From Cardiocondyla obscurior (taxonomy: Eukaryota > Arthropoda > Insecta > Hymenoptera > Formicidae): a stretch of 64,000 nucleotides of DNA. The position numbers and the translations under genes are program-made. The stretch spans positions 434,001 through 498,000 of the forward strand of contig NC_091886.1 of the NCBI RefSeq assembly GCF_019399895.1, given 5' to 3'. Every line of letters starts with the position of its first letter. Positions within the stretch are counted from its first letter, which is position 1. Shown in pieces: positions 55,393 to 63,939 of this stretch. The notes under the pieces are model-generated. The model saw only the letters and a program-made list of their open reading frames with translations. It did not search any database and was not told the origin of the DNA.

Positions 55393-56017
55393 GTTGTTGC
55401 AGTGGATTAGGCCTACCGGGAAACCACTCTAAAACGCGCCGTACTATCTACCTCGATAGGTGGTGAGGAAAAGATAGTTATATTTACTCCGTGTAATTAT
55501 TTAATTTTAAATTTGTAACGTTATAAATATCGTTAAAATTGGTATCTTCTCTCGCTCGCGCGTCGTCGTTCGCCTCGCTTCGTCACACATCGTCGGCTCG
55601 CCTCACGCGCGCATTGTCGCCTCGTCTCGCTCGCGCGTCGTTCTTGCTGCCGCCTTACGCGTTGTCGCCTCGTTTTGCTCGCGCGTCGTCGTTCGCCTCG
55701 CTTCGTCGCACATTGTCGGCTCGCCTCACGCGCGCATTGTCGCCTCGTATCGCTCGCGCGTCGTTCTTGTCACCGCCTTACGCGTCGTCGCCTCGTGTTG
55801 CTCGCGCGTTTCTTCTTGTCTTTCAAACAGCCTGGGTCGGGCTTATACTCGCAACGTTAACTCCTCCTTAAAGGTACGCTCCCACTCGCGGAATATTTCA
55901 TAAATTTTTATTTCGCTTACGAATAAAAATTAAGCAAAACCGTATAGGACTTTTCGATTTCTTTTCCCAAGACCTACCTACTCGCGTAATATTCGACACA
56001 TGGGGTGAGACACCCTG

Positions 56018-56943
56018 TATATAGAGAGATATATTGCAGTTTAAATGAAGAATCTTTTGAAGGTTCTTTTCATTACAGTGAGTACGACACGGGTTTGATG
56101 TTTATGTGAGTTTTTAAAAAATGGCTTAACTCAGGCCGTAAAAATTTTACATTGTTTAGCTGCTCTCACAAAAGCTTATCGGCGAGATAAGGAAGGTGTT
56201 TAAACGCGAGTAGAAAAGTCAGGTTGTAATTGTCCAAGGACTTACTTTTTGTCTGATTTTCACGGTAACAATTGTCAGACTGACGAAACATTTGATTTTT
56301 CAACAAGACTAGCCCTTTATTTTATTATAGCAATTTGTCAGTTTACATAATGGAACAAAGCCAAGTCTTAGACGTTCTTATCTTGAAAAATATTACACTC
56401 TAAGAATTTTTTTTGTCAGCGTTTTACATTCAGGTAAACTTAGCATTTTTTTAAATATTCTAGAAATATTCTAAAAATATTGTAGAAAAGTTTAGAAATA
56501 TTTCTCAAAAATATTTATGACACTTTATATTTATGACGCTTTTATATTTTATCTACAACGAAAATGTTTAAACAATATATTTTTTTTTGTTCGATTCTTT
56601 CTTTTTTATTGACAAGATTGTTCAATGCGATAAATTAGCTTTGAAATCAGATTTATGACTAAATTTTCCCGTTTTCAACGAAGAGTCATATAACAATAAG
56701 TTTAAAACGATATTGTTTAAATTTTCCACTCCCAGATGCATTTTGTGCTAGCACAAAACAATCTTATGCTGGTGGGGGTTGTAAACTAACTATATAAGCA
56801 TGGTGTTTTGTGGGTGCGAGCTCACAATCTGCAATTTTTACACTTGAGACAGTGGTTTTCTTCCACGCGAATACGACGAGTACGCTGAATATTTCCGTTA
56901 AATATTTTTAAAAATACGTTAAATATTACATAGTGCCGGAAAA
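56018..56943 (+). other. Polinton upstream region with promoter
   Basis: AT-rich, no protein frame. A TATATAA box lies at 56791-56797, 147 bp upstream of the ATG at 56944, followed by GAGCTCACAATCTGC-type initiator-like sequence. Confidence 0.5.
56791..56797 (+). promoter_or_regulatory. TATA box of the 284-aa gene
   Basis: TATATAA in a GC-richer context (GTAAACTAACTATATAAGCA). Transcription would start about 30 bp on, near 56822, giving a leader of about 120 nt. Confidence 0.5.
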
Positions 56944-57798
56944 ATGGCAAGTGGCAACGGTGAAAATAATTCTACGAAACGCGTGGGCGAACGAGGTGAC
57001 TTCGATAAGCGTTTCGGTGGGCACGAGGTGAAAAAATACGATCAATTACATATGCTGCTAGCAACAACGTATGCAATCAACATTTCGCATACAAAAATGA
57101 TTTACGTGGGCCTGCAAACAACGGATGAAGGAATTTTTACTCCCATGGTGAAATTAACCGGCAATCATTCAGCTGGAATTTATTTTAACGAGGAAACATG
57201 GGGGAAATTTCAAGCAAACTTCAAGATTATGAGCGAGTATTTAAATACGAATAAAGGGTTCAAGCCTGATTCTATCGCTTTCGACAATATACTTATCAAT
57301 TTCACCACCGCATACGGAGCGCGATCGATATTGGTGGCTTATAAGGAAACCGAAGAAGAGCAGATCGGTGATAATTTGGTCGAAAATCCAGGGAAAAAAA
57401 GCGTGGATGAAGAAGATACGAGATCACATCAACCGAAGAAACGAAAAAACTACACAGTCGGAGTGGTAATGCAAAAAACCACATACGTGGGACTGGAAAA
57501 TATTGCAAAATGTGTCGACGCGCGCTTAGAACTTTTACGCTCGCAGGCGACGAGTGTCAACGAGTGCGCTCGTAATTTGACTAAGGAAATAGAATTAAAT
57601 CTTTCAAAGTCGCAATTGGATTACGAATTTGTAAAATTAACATTAAGAGCGAATTATGACAATATCGCGCGCAATGTACGCAGTCAGTTACGAGATTCGA
57701 CTTTTCTCGAACTGTACTTCGATATTGTATATTTAGAATTAACTTCGCTGCGCTTAACTGAAATTTTTTATATAATTTCAAAAAATCGTACTATGTAA
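56944..57798 (+). CDS. Polinton-associated 284-aa protein, unknown
   Basis: Intact frame with a good ATG context (GGAAAAATGGC). Residues 35-135 look like a compact alpha/beta domain with alternating strands (MIYVGLQTTDEGIFTPMVKL, then IYFNEETWGKFQANF). That strand-strand-strand-helix order recalls PC4-like single-strand DNA-binding domains, but this is only a resemblance. A charged linker (about 140-170) ends in a basic nuclear-localisation-like PKKRKN, and the C-terminal half is helical. It is first in the plus-strand Polinton gene series and has no stops, unlike the ATPase and integrase. No firm family. Confidence 0.6.
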   Translation: MASGNGENNSTKRVGERGDFDKRFGGHEVKKYDQLHMLLATTYAINISHTKMIYVGLQTTDEGIFTPMVKLTGNHSAGIYFNEETWGKFQANFKIMSEYLNTNKGFKPDSIAFDNILINFTTAYGARSILVAYKETEEEQIGDNLVENPGKKSVDEEDTRSHQPKKRKNYTVGVVMQKTTYVGLENIAKCVDARLELLRSQATSVNECARNLTKEIELNLSKSQLDYEFVKLTLRANYDNIARNVRSQLRDSTFLELYFDIVYLELTSLRLTEIFYIISKNRTM

Positions 57799-58090
57799 CA
57801 CAGTAAAATTACACATGTTATATTTTTTGTCAAAAAGAAAATTTTAATAAACTCGTATCTCTAATAACGCTTACATTATTTGGACGAGCCTACAAACCCT
57901 TCTCCTATTCTATTTCCCACAACTATTCTATTTCCAACCAGGTAGCCAATCAAAATGCGTAGACTCCTCCCAAAAACGCTCAAAAGTGCTCTTAGTGAGA
58001 TTTCGTGGTGACTCTCGACAGTAAACCAAGCACATTTTGCATCTGCCACGAGAGAAGCAACTCCCTAAGAAGAAAAATAAGAAAGCAAAA
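57799..58090 (+). other. Intergenic region with CCAAT motif
   Basis: GTAGCCAATCAAAATGCG at 57946-57963; a similar CAGCCAATAAAAAC occurs at 59217-59230 upstream of the next spliced gene. Both lie about 130 bp before an ATG, so they may be shared promoter elements. Confidence 0.4.
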
Positions 58091-58638
58091 ATGGAAAACG
58101 TGGTAATAAACATCACGCACCCGGTCAGAGGAGTAAGTATATTTTACACGATTATAAACTCTTAATTATTTTTTTTAAGCATAGATAAAATTAAAACGTT
58201 TTATTTTGTTACAGAAAATCGTGGTCGGCGGAATAGAGATGGAGGAAGTGCAGCTTCAGCGCGAGGTGCGGGTCGTCATCCCACCGCAGATAGGTAGTAT
58301 ATGTGTAATATTCACTTTCTCAAACAAAATTTGTAATTAAATATTTATCTTTTTCAGTCTTTCGACATTCGTGAGGCTATCTTCCGAGGAAAAATAATTA
58401 ACGGATACCGCATGGATCACATGCGGTACGAGAGAAAAATCTTGCGGAGGAATACAGGCGAATTGTGGGAGATGAACGTATTTGACACGTTCGGCCCACG
58501 GACTCGAGCCGATGTGGGACGCCTCTGAAGATGATTTTAAGGCTGCGGTCGGGAAAATTATACCAAATTTCGCGCAGGAAGAAGAAGAAGAAGAAGACGA
58601 TGATAATGAGGGCGAAAAGGAGAACAACGTAAATTAAT
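58091..58638 (+). pseudogene. Small spliced Polinton gene A, probably frameshifted
   Basis: Exon 1 (58091-58132) encodes MENVVINITHPVRG and ends at GTAAGT. Exon 2 starts at 58217 after TTGTTACAG (KIVVGGIEMEEVQLQREVR). Exon 3 starts at 58358 after TTTTTCAG (SFDIREAIFRGK...YERKILRRN). The exon 2 donor GTAGTA would not keep frame with exon 3, and in exon 3 one frame ends at TGA 58525-58527 while the obviously coding acidic tail (WDASEDDFKAAVGK, then Glu/Asp run, TAA at 58638) is in another. So one or two small indels have hit it. Exon layout matches gene B. Unknown function; acidic tail. Confidence 0.5.
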
Positions 58639-58874
58639 TAAATGTAAAAATATTAAAGTAATTGTGTGTATGTGTGAGTGTGTGAAAGCGTGTTTGCAAG
58701 CGTATGAGAAAAGAAATAATTAAAAATATTATTTTTGTAAAATGTGTAAATAAATTTCTTAATTTAAATTTATAACATTTATATTTCTTATTTCTTTCAC
58801 CCTTTACGCACATTTTCTTTTTCTAACTTAAAGCTCTACCGTTTATAAGAAAAATTCAAAATAAAAGAAACATT

Positions 58875-59040
58875 AAAGTAAATAGTAAAAGTAAAAAAGT
58901 AAAAAAGTAAAAAAGTAAAAAGTAATAAGTAAAAAGTAAAAAGCAAAAAATAAAAAGTAAAAAGTAATAAGTAAAATGTAAAAAGTAAAAAGTAAAATGT
59001 AAAAAATAAGTAATACAATAAAAAATTGAAAATAAAAAAG
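58875..59040 (+). repeat. Simple repeat (GTAAAAA)n
   Basis: About 20 irregular copies of AGTAAAA / AGTAAAAA in tandem. Long minus-strand open frames here (Tyr/Phe/Leu-rich) are artefacts of the repeat. Confidence 0.85.
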
Positions 59041-59284
59041 AAGAAAAGATTTAAAATAAAAAGCTAAAGCAGTAAAATAAAAAGTATTTGGGAAGAAAAG
59101 AAAAATATCGAAAGAGGGTACATCTTTGTGTAAAGTTACGCTTCTTTTAACGCGTGAGAGAGGGAGGGGGAGAAAAAAGTTCAGAGAAAGAAACAATACT
59201 CTACATGTAAAAAGTCAGCCAATAAAAACAGCGTTAAAATTTACCTGGCTTTTTCGACTCGAGTAATTTCTAGCTCTTACGCAG

Positions 59285-59291
59285 TATAAAA
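59285..59291 (+). promoter_or_regulatory. TATA box of small spliced gene B
   Basis: TATAAAA in GCAGTATAAAAGGCTGCTGG, 57 bp upstream of the ATG at 59348. This implies a leader of about 30 nt. CCAAT-type motif at 59220. Confidence 0.65.
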
Positions 59292-59347
59292 GGCTGCTGG
59301 TCCTGTGTAAAAATATCAGAAAAAACCAAGGAGCGAAAAGTGACGAA

Positions 59348-59942
59348 ATGGATCCCTACAAAAGAGTGGAAATAACTTATCCGTTCGAATTTGTAAGTAT
59401 AACGTTATATAGTCTAATGTATATAGTGTTTAAATTATTTAGAAATTTCTAATTGTTTACACATTCTGTTTTGCTCCCTAGGAAATTCACTATGAGGACG
59501 AAGTATACATAGTCCGACTAGAGCGCAGGGCGCGACTAAATCGTCCTCGTCGCCAAGTGAGTATATAAACACACGAGTAGCTATAGGATAAAATATTACT
59601 TATTTCTCGTTACTTTTGTTAATAATAATATTTTCTTTTTAGCGAATCAAAAGAAGGCGGATGCGAGGCGCGTCGAGAAGAGCAAACAGGCCCCAGCCTT
59701 CCGACGGAGGGGAAAACGCTCCTAGACAATCGTCGTCGTCGTCGTTGGTGTCGTCGTTGGTGTCGTCGTTGGTGTCGTCGTCGTCGTCGTCGTCGTCGTC
59801 ATCGTCGTCGTCGTTGACCATACCGTCGTCCTCATCCTCGGCGATGGCGGTGACGTTCGAGAACTTTAAATGGGGGCCTGCATTGCTCGAAGCGGCCGAG
59901 GAATTGACGGAGATTTTGCTTGCGGAAGATAATGAGGAGTGA
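59348..59942 (+). CDS. Small spliced Polinton gene B (Arg/Ser-rich), three exons
   Basis: Exon 1, 59348-59392 (MDPYKRVEITYPFEF), donor GTAAGT. Exon 2, 59482-59556 (EIHYEDEVYIVRLERRARL...), donor GTGAGT. Exon 3, 59643-59942, after TTTTTAG. All introns are phase 0 and about 86-89 bp; the frame is clean, 139 aa. The middle is Arg-rich (QRIKRRRMRGASRRANR), followed by a Ser tract encoded by (TCG)n and an acidic helix (LLEAAEELTEILLAEDNEE). Gene A has the same exon sizes (14 and about 25 codons) and a similar start (xVxITxPxxx / I...E..xVxLxR), so the two are probably paralogues. Function unknown; Arg-rich proteins in such elements may bind DNA. Confidence 0.6.
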
Positions 59943-60180
59943 GAGCCGCAAGAAATTTTATGTACATATATATTAATAAGATTTTTGTAAATAGATAAAA
60001 ATATAAAACGTTAAAATATAATTTTCTTAAAAATTATTTTTATTACGCGAAAAAATCCTTATTCCCTCTCAACACACGTGGAAATAAAAACATCGATTAA
60101 AGTAAAATTTAAATATAGAAATTCGATATTACGTGTAAAAATAATTAGAAAATTGAAATAAATTTTTTGTTTATTAAAAT

Positions 60181-60410
60181 ACTTTGTATTTGAAAATTGG
60201 ATACGGCCCGTCGTAGAGCATAAAGGTTATAGTCACGTAATCACGCGGCGTCTCGGCGCAGTGCACGCCAGCTTCTTAGTCGGCGGCACTGTGAATCTCT
60301 ATGTTTTCTAGCGTTTGTAAAATTAGCTTACTCACGTCGCATCGCAGCGTAGATAAGCTCAACGACACGTGCAATGCTCTCGATTGGCTAGCGTGTGCGG
60401 TAGTGCGCTG
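60181..60410 (-). pseudogene. Minus-strand coding remnant, unknown
   Basis: The minus frame reads LRCDVSKLILQTLENIEIHS, hits a TAA near 60280, then continues EAGVHCAETPRDYVTITFML and YDGPYPIFKYKVF before TAG. It is clearly protein-like on both sides of the stop. It lies between plus-strand Polinton genes and ends 60 bp upstream of a (CCG)n tract. No family recognised, no ATG found. Confidence 0.4.
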
Positions 60411-60430
60411 GTGCGAGCGTGACACCGCTT

Positions 60431-60466
<36 letters not shown>
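60431..60466 (+). repeat. (CCG)12 microsatellite
   Basis: Twelve perfect CCG units in the region before the ATPase. The Ala-rich open frame over it is an artefact. Confidence 0.95.
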
Positions 60467-60467
<1 letters not shown>

Positions 60468-60579
60468 CGGTAACGCGCTAGGCCCACCGCTAGGCGACGT
60501 GCTTGCTGTAGCGCGGAGAGGGGAGAGCGGGAAATTAAAATGCTATTTTTCTTTTTGAAACCGGAACCGGCATAGGTCC

Positions 60580-61320
60580 TAATCATTTCACGAAATAGAC
60601 GTGCGCTGGAAACACCCCTGGACGTCGATCGTATGCGGACCTACCGGTTGCGGAAAAACGGTCTTTGTAAAGACTTTTCTTCGCGGTTTGTCGTGAATGT
60701 CCGACGTGCGTTTCGAAAGAGTTTTGTTCTATTACGCGGAGTGGCAAGACGCCTATCGTCAATTGCAATACGACGTAGAGAACGAAGAAGAAGGGGGTCA
60801 AAAGGAAGAAAAAAAGCGGGAAAAAACGCTGAACAAAGCGATTGAATTTCGCGAAAGTTTGCCGCAACCGGAGGATTATTTAAACGATCCACACACTCCA
60901 AAATTAGTGATAATCGATGATCTTATGAGAGAATCGTCGTTGAGCGATGTAATCGTGGATCTCTTTACGAAAGGCAGTCATCACAAAAATCTCAGTGTAA
61001 TTCTTATTTTGCAAAATCTTTTTCACCAAGGACGTGGTCAACGCGATATATCTCTCAACGCGAATTACATCGTTGTTTTTAAAAATCCTCGAGATCGCGC
61101 ACAAATCTGCCATCTGGCGCGTCAAGTCTACCTTGACGATTCAAAATTTCTAGAGGAAGCCTACTACGACGCCACCTCTAAGCCTCACGGCTATTTACTA
61201 CTCGATTTGAAACAATCGACTCCGGACGAATATCGATTTCGCACCTGCATCCTCCCCAACGATACGGCTCATTACGTCTACGTGCCGCGTAAATTACTTA
61301 CTAGCGGGTCCTACGTATAA
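60580..61320 (+). pseudogene. Polinton packaging ATPase (FtsK/HerA, A32-like) with a nonsense codon
   Basis: The open frame begins after a TAA near 60577: WKHPWTSIVCGPTGCGKTVF carries the Walker A box GPTGCGKT at about 60634. A TGA at 60694-60696 follows, 16 codons after the Lys-Thr of Walker A; the next codon is an ATG. Walker B is KLVIIDDLM (near 60905). Then come VILILQNLFHQ (sensor-like Gln) and NANYIVVFKNPRDRAQI. The enzyme pumps DNA into capsids in Polinton-like viruses. An unusual Glu/Lys-rich insert (60775-60830) separates the Walker boxes. Starting at the ATG 60697 would leave out Walker A, so I treat the gene as inactivated. Confidence 0.8.
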
Positions 61321-61371
61321 AAACCAAATACTCACGCTCGTCGCGTCAGTCACGGAAAGCAACTTCTCGCG

Positions 61372-61758
61372 ATGAGAAGAACAAAAGATAAGGCAATAAC
61401 GGATAGAGCGACGAAAATTGCCAGACGCTCGATCGGAGAGAAAAATTTGTGTTTTCTCAAGGCATTGGGTCATCTGAACAAGAACCAGCGAGCGGCATTT
61501 CTGCAAAACACCGACGCCGATTTTATTCGTTGTATTCGAGAGTGTGTTTTTAATACACTTCGCGGTAACGTCCCGCTCAGAGCGAGTGAAAAGAAACGCT
61601 TGAGCGGTTACAAAACGCTGCTGCGTCGCATCGCCGAAAAATCGGAATGCTGGGAGACTAAAAGAAAATTGCTGGTGCAGAAAGGTGGATTCATATCCTA
61701 CATTATTGGTCCTATATTATCGTTTCTGCTGTCGCGAATAATCGACGGAGGAAGTTAA
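61372..61758 (+). CDS. Polinton small basic protein with hydrophobic C-terminus
   Basis: 128 aa, intact. Basic helical N-terminus (KIARRSIGEKN). A conserved middle reads IRCIRECVFNTLRGNVPL, then Lys/Arg-rich RLSGYKTLLRRIAEKS. The C-terminus (LLVQKGGFISYIIGPILSFL) is a Gly-containing hydrophobic segment. Small proteins of this build sit between the ATPase and integrase in many arthropod Polintons and have been compared with adenovirus core/pX-type proteins. I take it as a virion-core or membrane-active candidate without proof. It starts 52 bp after the ATPase stop. Confidence 0.6.
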   Translation: MRRTKDKAITDRATKIARRSIGEKNLCFLKALGHLNKNQRAAFLQNTDADFIRCIRECVFNTLRGNVPLRASEKKRLSGYKTLLRRIAEKSECWETKRKLLVQKGGFISYIIGPILSFLLSRIIDGGS

Positions 61759-61789
61759 TTGGAAACTCCTATGCACCTTCCGCTGAGTT

Positions 61790-62803
61790 ATGGAAAGAGC
61801 GCGAAAAATGGTCTTGATCTCAACGGACAATCTCCAGAGAATGCAGCAGCAATTACATCACCATCCGACGACATTGTCCTCGACGGCGACGACAAACACT
61901 GTCAATTCCGCATCGACTCAAAACTTTGAAAATTCTGAAAACTCTAATACCGTACGTACACCTAACACGACGCTGTCTCGACTCGACGAGGAGATAAGTC
62001 AAATTCTTAATTCTCACTATCCTCGTCCCGCAGGGGAATGTTGGAAGCTGTACCGAGAGGTGCTTCAGCGTTATTTTCATTTTATCCGTGTAGCACGAAA
62101 ACGTAAACACAGCACACAGGCGCGAGACGAAGATACACGACACGAGGAGCAGGACGAAGACGAGGTAGGATATGAGGATGAGGAGGAGACAGAGTCAGCG
62201 GCGAAGGAAGACCTCGCGGAAGAAGAAAATGATCCCGATTTTCTTAGCACAACTGCCTCCATTCGCGGAAGCCTCGAGGGGCTCGACACCGAAGAAGAGA
62301 CACTGAGAGCGGTCGAATCTCAGTTCAAAGCGGGTTGTTCAAGCAGCAGTGGCGGTCGTGGTGTTACGACGAGAAGCGGTTCCGCGAAGATCGTTGGTTT
62401 ACATCTAAAAAATGTCGAAAAAATACTGCTAAGTGTACCGAAAACCTATCGCCCCAATGCACGCAGCTTGATAATGCAACTGAGTAAAACGAAACGAATC
62501 GGGTGGGATGAGGAAGGAGTGGTGACTATAGACGGACGCGTCATTCCCGATTCGAATATCTCTGATCTGATAAACGGTGCGACACGTGAGAGAAAAACTG
62601 TGAAAGCCAAGGGTAGAGTTCAGTTTGCGCAATTTCTTAGAGTTTCGAACATCCCCTCCTCAGTGGTGGGAAATAAAGAATTGTTATCTCTAGGCTCTAC
62701 TAAAAGTCCGCCGAATTTTGATCCTTTGGTTAGTTCAACACCTCATCCAACGGCGACTGCTCCGAAGCAGAGGCGCTTGCTCAATTGGACTTTGCTGAAT
62801 TAA
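61790..62803 (+). CDS. Conserved Polinton protein of unknown function (337 aa)
   Basis: Intact. N-terminus KMVLISTDNLQRMQQQ, a Ser/Thr/Asn-rich stretch, then a helical domain (ECWKLYREVLQRYFHFIRV). A highly acidic middle (about 115-155) precedes a compact C-terminal domain (VEKILLSVPKTYRPNAR, then IGWDEEGVVTIDGRVI, SNISDLINGATRERK). This C-terminal module recurs next to the preceding small protein in Polintons of several animals; function unknown. The start is 32 bp after the previous stop. Its stop overlaps the integrase start as TAATG (62801-62805). Confidence 0.6.
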   Translation: MERARKMVLISTDNLQRMQQQLHHHPTTLSSTATTNTVNSASTQNFENSENSNTVRTPNTTLSRLDEEISQILNSHYPRPAGECWKLYREVLQRYFHFIRVARKRKHSTQARDEDTRHEEQDEDEVGYEDEEETESAAKEDLAEEENDPDFLSTTASIRGSLEGLDTEEETLRAVESQFKAGCSSSSGGRGVTTRSGSAKIVGLHLKNVEKILLSVPKTYRPNARSLIMQLSKTKRIGWDEEGVVTIDGRVIPDSNISDLINGATRERKTVKAKGRVQFAQFLRVSNIPSSVVGNKELLSLGSTKSPPNFDPLVSSTPHPTATAPKQRRLLNWTLLN

Positions 62804-63939
62804 TGGAGCTTGAAAAATTGTACTACGATCCGGGCCACTACGCTGGCTATTCGGCAGTAGATAATCTGTCTCACGCAACTAAACCGTTCAATTTTTCACG
62901 CGGTGTTGTCGCGAGATGGCTCGAATCGCAGGACCCGTACACCCTACATCGCCCTATTCGACGAAAATTTCCGCGTCTGTATTACAACGTAACGAACATC
63001 GACGATCTATGGGAGGCTGACTTAATCGAACTCTGTAATGTCAAAAGTCACAATGACGGGTATTCATATCTGCTGGTGGTTATCGACGTGCTTAGCAAAT
63101 ACGCGTGGGTCGAACCAATGCGCAACAAGACGAGCGAGAGTGTCGTGGAGGCTTTTTAAAGGGTGTTAACGAAAAGTGCGGAGCGCGTATCCGTGTTTCT
63201 ACAAACAGACAAGGGTAAAGAATTTATTGCACAAGGAATGCAAAAATCTCTAAAAGAAAACGGCATTCGCTTTCGCGTAGCTCGTAATCCTGATATCAAA
63301 GCCGCCATTGTCGAACGCTTCAACAGAACACTGAAAGAGCGTATGTGGCGCTACTTCACGCATAAAAATACACGTCGCTACGTCGACGTTTTGCAAGATA
63401 TCGTACGAGCCTACAATCTCACTCGGCATTCATCCACTAAAATGCAACCGGCGATCGTCACACGTGAAAATGCTCGTATCGCGCGCGAAAACATATCACG
63501 CCGATGGAAACGAGACGAGAGGGAGATACGCGGGGTCCGAAAAAGAGCTAAATATCACGTCGGCGATCTCGTTCGGATTAGTCATGCGAAAGCAGCCTTC
63601 GAAAAAGGATACGAATCGCGGTGAAACGTGGAGATTTTTCGAATTCGTCGAGTTCTCGACTGGCGCAAACCACTCGTGTACGAATTGAGTGATTTAGAAG
63701 ACGAAGTCATCGACGGTATCTTTTACGAACAGAAGCTTACACGAGTCGAGAAAAACCTGCAGAACGAAGAGTTTATTGTCGATCGCGTGCTAAAGAGCAA
63801 GGGTCGCGGTAATAATAAACAGCTACTTGTTAGCTGGCGCGGATACCCCGCCAAATTCAATAGTTGGATCGCTGCGTCAGATTTAACCGCTCTTCATCAT
63901 GAGGGAGGACCAATTTCACGTAGTTCTTCCGAGCAATAG
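62803..63939 (+). pseudogene. Polinton integrase with C-terminal chromodomain, two nonsense codons
   Basis: ATG at 62803 overlaps the upstream stop. N-terminal MELEKLYYDPGHYAGYSAV. The rve core has LWEADLIELCNV (first Asp, near 63015), FLQTDKGKEF (second Asp, near 63205) and AIVERFNRTLKERMW (Glu, near 63315). A C-terminal chromodomain-like segment (EEFIVDRVLKSKG...LLVSWRGYPAKF..W) spans 63768-63870. In-frame stops: TAA 63157-63159 between the first and second Asp, and TGA 63622-63624 before the chromodomain. No frameshift. It would insert the element's DNA and target chromatin. The copy is inactive unless both stops are bypassed. Confidence 0.85.

Larger units (their letters stand above)
52624..56017. 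mobile_element. Palindromic DD41D mariner-like transposon with 1.4-kb arms
   Basis: 3,394 bp, with TA (in a TATATA context) on both sides. The left arm 52624-54038 and right arm 54607-56017 are inverted copies that look nearly identical; one visible difference is a T-run 4 bp longer at 53205. The 568-bp spacer 54039-54606 is unique. Outer tips are CAGGGTGTCTCACCCCATG in both. The arms contain GCG-rich 123-bp repeats near the tips and exons 2-3 of the transposase; the spacer holds exon 1. Inserted in Polinton DNA 20 bp from gypsy-1. Confidence 0.88.

Noticed and set aside
58836..59196. Phe/Tyr/Leu-rich minus-strand frames resembling membrane proteins
   Set aside because: Product of the (GTAAAAA)n simple repeat.
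60301..60558. Ala-rich 85-codon frame
   Set aside because: Arises from the (CCG)12 tract; no conserved features.
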